DNA of 64,000 nt, taken from the NCBI GenBank assembly GCA_025991245.1, contig BQMJ01000003.1, forward strand, positions 124,001-188,000. The letters run 5' to 3'. The first letter of the stretch is position 1. Each line of letters begins with the position of its first letter. Made by a program: the position numbers and the translations under genes. Shown here in pieces: positions 57,438 to 64,000 of the stretch. The stretch comes from Galdieria partita (taxonomy: Eukaryota > Rhodophyta > Bangiophyceae > Galdieriales > Galdieriaceae). The notes under the pieces were generated by a model, which saw only the letters and a program-made list of their open reading frames with translations, was not told the origin of the DNA and did not search any database.

Positions 57438-58713
57438 ACTTCATGTTTCCTTTACAACATATCTGAAGGTTCCAAGGCAACATATACTCTGAATTCTTAC
57501 CAAAGGCTTTTGAATTACTGGATGAAAAGTTTATAAAAGAGCTATATTTACGGAAGTGTCTCTTTGGTCGTGTCGAGCATCAACATTTTAATTAACACAT
57601 TTCTCTTATTTACCAGCGGTTCTGTAGTCCACATGTTATTTACACTTGTACTGGGAAGCTTAAATTCACTTGGCCCTTTACAGCAGAGAGCGTGACACTC
57701 AAGGAGTAGTATAATAATCTCAATAATGAACATTTTCATTGTAGCATCGCATATGCAGTTATATACTTTATAACCAAGCTTAGAACGAGAGCACTTGGCA
57801 GCATCGCTAAATGGTATATCAAAGATACAAGGATCTAACGAAATTGAAAAAGATTTGTAAAGAATCAGCAAGGAAGCTCTGACTTATGTATGTTCACTAG
57901 CGCGAATCTTTTCCCAAAACGGATATGTAGCTTAGTTGAGCAGCAATGAGAAGTTTCCGAGTGGTTTGATTGAAAGAGAGATCATTTCGTTAGAAGTTGG
58001 ACCTGCCTTGTAGATATATTTTGCCAGGGTAATCAAGTGTTCTAAAGTCCGTCAGTAGAGTTTTCTAGTCCAATATATCCTGTACTCGCCATGTTACCTG
58101 ACTTTGAGAATTGACACAGGAGACAAAGATTTTAGTTTTAGGTTTGCGGTTGATTCGTTTCAATCATATGCTCGTACTGACTCGTCATACCTAAACTTTA
58201 ACACGCTGTTTCTTGAGCACAGGTATGTATTGCCCCAAATTGTAAAATCGTCAACTATCACTAGTCGTTACTACCTAAACCAACTTGTAAAAGTACAAGA
58301 TTACGTAAGTTGATATGGAATGTAACAGTTTCTAGTGAACGCACAGCACAATTAATTTCAGTTCAACTCAGTCACAACTTGTCTCTGTTGTGGCTATCGT
58401 AGAATCAAGTCTTGTTTGCAGTAATGTTGTATTTATAGTGCATATCTCAAAAACTGTTGTAACCGACTGCACAGCAGAACATTATTCGTATCATGAAACC
58501 TTCTATTATTTTAAGACTTGTGACGAGTTATTTTCACCTCATAGGGAAAACATCATCCCTTCATTATTCATGTCAAGCGACTTCGAAATTCTACAGAATG
58601 ACAAAAGAAACAGAAACTAGGAATACTCTGTCAAAGCAGCAAATGACTGTCTGGCAACAAATAAACATAGGAGAGTACAATTTCTAATTACCAATCGAGG
58701 ATTATTCATAGAA
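57438..58713. other. Convergent intergenic gap, 1.28 kb
   Basis: Unusually long for a tail-to-tail gap here. Short frames on both strands (57548-57871, 58104-58313, 58390-58620) lack any domain or consistent extension. An A-box-like string sits near 57929 with no matching B-box. I see no supported gene. Confidence 0.45.
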
Positions 58714-59812
58714 TTAAGGGCTCATATTCGGTTTGGTGTTTTCACCAACGTTTCCGAGATCTTTCAATGAGAACTGTGCACTACCTCGCTTTTTCGGCTG
58801 TTGTTGATTAGGATGCGGCGACCAACCTATCATATACACAACATGAATAGATGCAAAAATATGCCCCTCATTATCGGAATACTGTTGTCTGTAAAGCTCT
58901 GAGGCTAACTGAAAAGCCTTTTTTCCAAAGTAACCACTGTCCATACAAACAAGCTCAACAACCACTTTTGAAAGAGGCAAGTCAACTTACCCTCGCAGGC
59001 AATTCGCATTATTTTCTCCAGTTGCTTTAAGAAAGCGGAGTAGTTGAAACATGTCTTCAAACTTCACTGTGAAACGATCAGTATCTATAGTAGTCAACTT
59101 GAAACCTCCTCTAGATAGAACTGAGCCAACGTCACTGGTTTGAACAAAAGGTGACACTCGAGGACTCACACCGCCATGGACTTGCTCCTCTGCCAACTGT
59201 AGACACACACGAAGTTCATGTAAACTGTCTCCACCAAACATAGCACCCAAAAATAGGCCATCAGGCTTCAAAACTCTATTGAGTTGGGCCAAAAAACCTG
59301 GAAGGTCGTTGATCCAATGCATACTTAAGCAACTGATAGCCATATCAAAAGAATGTTGCTGAAAAGGCAAAAATTCTTCGTCCGATACAATCCCTATTGT
59401 TTCTATTCCATCTGACAAGCTTTGACACCTGTCCAAGGTTGTCCTCACGCAGCTCTCTGAAATATCTGTTTCTACAACTCGCTTGATGCCTGGAAAGTCA
59501 GAAAGGGCCGCTCGAACATGTCCATATCCACAACCCACGTCAAGTGCTGTTTCCAAAGCTCGCGGAATGTCCTATTTGCGGTATAAAAAATAAAAGGATG
59601 TTTATAAGAAGAATTCCTACTTGCAAACGTTCACAAAGTCTATTGGCCACTTCCTTATGAAGAAAGTAGTAGCCTTCGTCAAAATTTCGAGCAGCTCTTT
59701 CTCGCTGTAGTCGTTTCAGTTTTCGATCAAAAACTTCGTGGACGTGTCTTTTCTGCAATACTCGAATAGCTGTCCTACTACCCAATGCTATTGCAGCCAA
59801 CCTTCCATACAT
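58714..59812 (-). CDS. NDUFAF5-like complex I assembly methyltransferase/hydroxylase
   Basis: Three exons (59621-59812, 58991-59571, 58714-58936); introns 49 and 54 nt; 331 residues. The N terminus (MYGRLAAIALGSRTAIRVLQ) looks mitochondrial. The protein follows NDUFAF5 throughout: EVFDRKLKRLQRERAAR, SAM-binding motif ALDVGCGYGHVRAAL, DEEFLPFQQHSFDMAISCLS, MHWINDLP, LKPDGLFLGAMFGGDSLHEL and C-terminal VVYMIGWSPH with KKRGSAQFSL. NDUFAF5 acts in the mitochondrial matrix, hydroxylating an Arg of NDUFS7 in animals. The joins give ERLQ|DIPRALETAL and CLRG|GYFGKK. Confidence 0.92.
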
Positions 59813-59899
59813 AATTATTAGACAACATTCAATAACATTTTAATGATAACAAGTGGAGTCTGGACATTACTTTTGAGTTTTCAAAGAATCGAAAATGAT

Positions 59900-62442
59900 T
59901 CACTTTTGATTTTTGTCAACTTGTCCTATTCTATGAATGGTTCGCCTATCTGGAACCAAATCACCAAATATCGTCTCTTGAAGTCTTTTTCTTGCTTCTA
60001 CCTGACCAGATGAAGTATTCTCTGAAGCGTTGATTGAAGGCACGTGTGTTGATATTTCTTCTACATGAGTCGAATCGTATAGTGACGGTGAGTTTGCTGT
60101 GAATTTCATATTAGCTATGACATTTTCCATATTAACACTGTTCTTACCAGTTCCAGGAATTCTGGGACCCATACTATTATAGCTGGGAGAATAGAAGATA
60201 GGTTGCATAGCAGGAGTTCCTGGTGTCCAACCTCCTATGCTATTGTACTGCATATACATACCAGAAGGATAACCTGAAGTCGGCATACCAGACCACGTTC
60301 CAGCGCCTCCATACGTCATGTACGGAGTCATCATCATATTGGGAGCTATCATTCCTTGTTGACTTGGAAACATTGGCATCATATTCATACTCCCAATGGT
60401 AGAATAATAACCTTGTTGATGTTCTTCTTCAAATCATTTAAAAAATAGTAATCGTCATACCTTGTAAGTTTTGAAACTGCAATGGCGTGTCCACTTCATG
60501 CCATGGTTGCTGTGGCATTTGCTGAAATGCAGACTGTCGAGGAACTTGGCTTGAATCAGAAAACTTATCTGAACTTTTCTTTGATAAATTTGTTACTTGC
60601 ATAGGAGGGACAAGGCTTTGTCCTGAAGAAGAAACCCCAGAAGAGTAATGGTGCTGCTGGCTGAAGTTCATATCACTCAACAATTCTAGGAGGTCATCAC
60701 CCTTCTTCTTCTTCGGTTTCTCTGATAGTTGTTCCTTAGCGCTAACTTGTGATGCATTCTTTTCTGCGTAAGAAACATTTGAATCTGATACGATACCAAA
60801 AAAGTCATCAATATTATGTTGTGCTTTGGAGTACTCTTGGGATTCCTCTAAAGTTCTACCATCACTCTGTAGTCTATTCTCTTCATCACTATCATTGTCA
60901 AAGTGAATCATTGTAAAGCTACCAGAATCCTATACAAGATAAGAAAAGCACTTGAAGACTAAAGACTTTTACCTGAAGCGATGCTCTTATTGCTGCAGCT
61001 AAAGCAGCTTCCTCATTATAGTCACCACTAGCCACTTTCTGCAATTCGATGGATTTGCAAGTAGCATCCATACGCGATCTTTTCTCAGAGATAGTATCAG
61101 ATGACTTCCCATCCTATTTACAAACTCATAAGGCTACTCAACAGGAAACAGAAAAATTACCTCTGAAACGGTTGAAATATGCTCTGCCATTCCTTTCAGA
61201 TAATCTAAAGGTGCGTGTTCCAAAGAAACGTTACTTTCTGTAGCTCCAAGACTTTCACAGTACATAAATAAAACCAGAAAAATTTAGATATAGCCTACCG
61301 ATTTGCAACAGACAAGAAACCATTTGCTTTCTCAACCAACTCAACATAAGTTTGGTAAATTTTCAAACTTGTTTCACAATCACTCTTAGATGTTGTGAAA
61401 AAATTTTCCTGAATCATTTCCACTCCTTGATTTAACTAAAGAAACTTTCAGCAATGCTTTCATATCCATCATAAAACGAAAAACGTACCTGATTAACAAG
61501 TGGCAACATATCCTTCATAAGTCTCTCCATAACTCCTATTGTCAAGTCATTATGTAATTCTTCAGCTCGCAAGCGAACGTCGGTAAGAACATCCAACTAT
61601 AAAATACCTTAGCAGGCAAACATTGATTTCTTTTTACGCTACCTGATTCTCCAAAATAGGCATGACCTTTAAAACTTCTCTAAAATCAAGCGTGTTGATT
61701 TGACCCGAAGGAATAGTCTCATTTTCTTGAACAAATACAGCGGTTTGCTGATTACGTGAAGGATCTCGTATAGTATCATAAAACGCACCCTAAAGAGAGA
61801 CATTGACTACCTTGCATAAGCGTTGATGGCAAAGAAATACCAGAGTTCTTATTGTAACAATCCTTTCTTGAAGATATCTTCCAAATAGTCTTGAGTATGA
61901 GGAGAAATCGTAAGCACTGGGGTTTGAAGCGTCTCTAAATTCTTGCAAATTAAAGATAAACGGCGAACGCAGTAAAATATCAATCATTCCTCTACTACCC
62001 TCATCCAATAAGATATGGCATAGTAACAAGGCTTTCAAGACAACCTAAGATGTCACTGTCAATAAATTACCCGTGAAATAAAAGAGAACACTAAGGCTAA
62101 CCGGCCACTCTCCGGCACGGAGACGTTGTTGAATATACTTCAAGACTTTGTGAGGACCTTGAGAACAATAACGAATGAACTGTATCGGTACACGGAATAA
62201 ACCTACCGCACTTGGAGTTATGAGGTGACGGTCGTAAAAATGTAGCATCGATTATCTCTGTGAAGCTCAGGTTCACAAACCAAAATTTTAAAGTGGATAA
62301 TCTTACTGTTGACATCTTTCATTCTGGGTCTGGTTTCCTCATCTAAAGTTGCTTTCGTCACTGCTCTTTTCAACTCATTTACTGTCATATGCGTAGTAAA
62401 TATGCGGGTAGAGTCCATCGCTCTCCTGGTATATTTTTCCAT
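59900..62442 (-). CDS. ANTH-domain clathrin adaptor with UIM
   Basis: Eleven exons: 62307-62442, 62207-62257, 62102-62157, 61841-62044, 61643-61789, 61489-61596, 61299-61435, 61161-61251, 60973-61113, 60461-60929 and 59900-60411; ten introns of 43-57 nt; 683 residues. The N-terminal 270 residues form an AP180/CALM-type ANTH domain: LKRAVTKATLDEETRPRMKD, IIDATF, GEWPVVLKALLLCHILLDEG and SSYSRLFGRYLQERI. ANTH domains bind PI(4,5)P2 and clathrin coats. Near residue 345 is a UIM-like helix EEAALAAAIRASLQDSG. The tail has DDFF and DLLELLSD (AP2/clathrin-binding type motifs) and a Met/Pro/Gly/Tyr-rich end. The last acceptor at 60412 is the one giving a 49-nt intron; two others also keep frame. Confidence 0.83.
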
Positions 62443-62934
62443 GTTTCCTCAACGAAAAAATGCAACAGCTTAACGTCTATTCCTGTTTCAAGTTGCTCCT
62501 TGCTTTATTTCTCACTTTATTTTACAACCAGAAACGAAAAATGAAACAAAGTTGTCGACACGAAAAGCAACGACCTTTCCATTTGTGAATTGCATGGATT
62601 TGCGGAGTGTTCCCTGAAAAAGTGTCTTAGGTAGGTGAGCGACTTTCATGGAAAAAATTTCCAAGTTATCAAGTTCGACAAGTTTCATAAATATATAAAA
62701 TCGAATAGTTTATAGGAGAACAAAGGCTTCGAATAATTTTGATTCTTTTTTATCATAGAAACTATACAAGGTTTAGAGCAATACTGAGGGCAGTCCTTGC
62801 GAAAGAGTTGCCAAGGATAAGGTCGTTGCTTTTGATAGATGATAAACATTCCAAGTCTCTTAGTGTACTCTTAGAAGCAATTCGTCATAAAATCATTGGC
62901 AACTTAGGATGCATTTCTACAGTGTCTTTCATCA
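62443..62934. promoter_or_regulatory. Divergent promoter region, 492 bp
   Basis: Separates the ANTH-adaptor (minus) and URI1-like (plus) start codons. Contains AT-rich strings (ATATATAAAATCG near 62692) that could serve as a TATA-like element for the plus-strand gene. No coding frame is supported; one at 62739-62990 is in a different frame from URI1. Confidence 0.35.
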
Positions 62935-63895
62935 ATGACTGGCAGTGGTGCGGAGGGCTATGCAGTCGACTCAAGAGCACAGCTTGCTGAACAACTATAC
63001 AAGTCCGAAAAGGAATACAAAAGTCTGCTTTCATATCTTGCATCCCAAAGAATTGGTAAAAACACGACACAACGAGCTTTCCTTCCATTGGGACCTCTTG
63101 CATATGCAAGTGGAACTCTAAAACCTTGTGAAGAGGTATGAGAAAACGTCAAACTGCCTTGTTGCTATTGAAACGTGCATTTAGGTATTAGTATTGTTAG
63201 GAGAGAATTATTTTGCTAGGGTTACCTTGGAGCAAGCCGTGAATATAGCTCATAGAAGAATAGCCTTTATTGAGAAAAGATTATCGGATTTGAAAGTAGA
63301 CACAGTAACTTCAGAGATGAATGAACCTGATATAGATAAGCAAGAAAACGAAATTCTATTAGATCGTTGGAACAAAAGCATGCATCTTCTAGAGCAGTAT
63401 ATGCAAGTAGAAGACGTTGTCAACTTGTGTGAGGAGTACGACGACTCTATTTCGAAGGAACCAGTTCGCGTTCACGGTCTGAAACAGGATATGAGTAATA
63501 GGATTGTAGAAAAAGACGTAGAAGAGATTGTAGACTGGAACAGTCTGTTGGACGTCTCAGGCCTAATGACGGAAGCTGATAGACAAAACCAAGAGCTACC
63601 TGATTCCATTTGGAACGACTTGAGACAACTTGAATTGGCCGAAGCTTCTAGTTTCGTTGGAGAAGTAGTTGAAGATTCAGTTAGTGCTATTTCAGGAGCA
63701 CTTCCTTCGATTTCGCAGAACAATAGGGCCCAAGATTCTTGCCAATATGAGGAAAATCAATTCGCTGCTAATTATACCGCATCAAGCGTTTCCTCCAATA
63801 TTGCTAAGGAACCTCAGTCGACAACTTCGCAACGGAACTTTTCCAGAAAAACATTCTTTGGACAAATCAAGGAAAGAAAGTCGCTTTCAAGCTAG
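62935..63895 (+). CDS. URI1-like unconventional prefoldin
   Basis: Two exons, 62935-63135 and 63185-63895, with a 49-nt intron; 303 residues. The prefoldin-alpha domain has two long helices flanking the beta-hairpin insert FLPLGPLAYASGTLKPCEE|V and LLGENYFARVTLEQAVNIA, the form typical of URI (RPB5 interactor) rather than canonical prefoldin 5. An acidic, less conserved C-terminal half follows. URI1 scaffolds a prefoldin-like complex with R2TP in assembly of RNA polymerases. URI proteins usually end in an SRFK-type motif; here ESRFQASLRF occurs in another frame at about 63874, so a missed intron near the 3' end is possible. Confidence 0.75.
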
Positions 63896-64000
63896 TTTAA
63901 GGTTCAGAAAGGTGGTTTGAACTCTCCTAAAGCAAATCATATACAAGGAATACTCTAAAAGTTTTTCACTCAAGGGAAATACTACGATGCAACAGAGTAA

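Noticed and set aside
57925-58050. A-box-like GTAGCTTAGTTGAGC string
   Set aside because: D-loop would be only four bases and no matching T-arm is found downstream.

Overview
This is a nuclear contig from a very compact, moderately AT-rich eukaryotic genome. Genes sit on both strands with little spacing. Spliceosomal introns are almost all 39-71 nt (about 48 reconstructed here from GT..AG borders that restore conserved reading frames). Mitochondrial proteins are nucleus-encoded, and large metabolic genes are intronless. Tiny introns, tight spacing, secreted GH35 beta-galactosidases and sugar transport fit a unicellular cyanidialean red alga, most likely a Galdieria-type species. The species call is inference; no rRNA or organellar marker is present.

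Layout. 1-7 kb: an edge-truncated MFS sugar transporter, a WDR5-like WD40 protein, an organellar-type tryptophanyl-tRNA synthetase, a mitochondrial carrier, a four-exon FAD monooxygenase and a broken OTU protease gene. 7-14.5 kb: an intronless 5-oxoprolinase head to head with a small ATP-synthase-f-like gene, a membrane methyltransferase, a heat shock factor and mitoribosomal bL33. 14.5-22.2 kb: a large unknown helical protein and a POL5/MYBBP1A homologue. 22-27 kb: a sugar-nucleotidyltransferase-like protein, mitoribosomal mS34 and uS9, eIF3 subunit L and a tiny membrane protein. 27-35.6 kb: a TTI1-like HEAT protein, a PPIL2-like U-box/cyclophilin protein with a degenerate cyclophilin domain, a two-RRM hnRNP, an unknown 314-aa protein and a TsaE-like ATPase. 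35.9-42.7 kb: a tandem pair of secreted GH35 beta-galactosidases. 44-48 kb: a quinone oxidoreductase, a small bacterial-type membrane protein and an unresolved gene, among the largest non-coding gaps. 48-57.4 kb: clathrin heavy chain, DRG2, a hotdog thioesterase and an FKBP. 58.7-64 kb: NDUFAF5, an eleven-exon ANTH-domain clathrin adaptor with a ubiquitin-interacting motif, and a URI1 prefoldin.

Themes. Clathrin heavy chain and an ANTH adaptor belong to the same coat pathway. URI1 and TTI1 both connect to R2TP/TTT chaperoning of large kinases and RNA polymerases. uS9m, bL33m, mS34, NDUFAF5 and the ATP-synthase-f-like protein are mitochondrial. The transporter and beta-galactosidases fit heterotrophic sugar use. 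Several divergent pairs have start codons only 26-79 bp apart and must share a promoter. I see no transposon, virus-like element, CRISPR array, rRNA or convincing tRNA. No wholly new system is evident; the most unusual items are the OTU relic, the ANTH-UIM adaptor, the catalytically empty PPIL2, the Cys-rich-tailed beta-galactosidase and the extreme gene packing.
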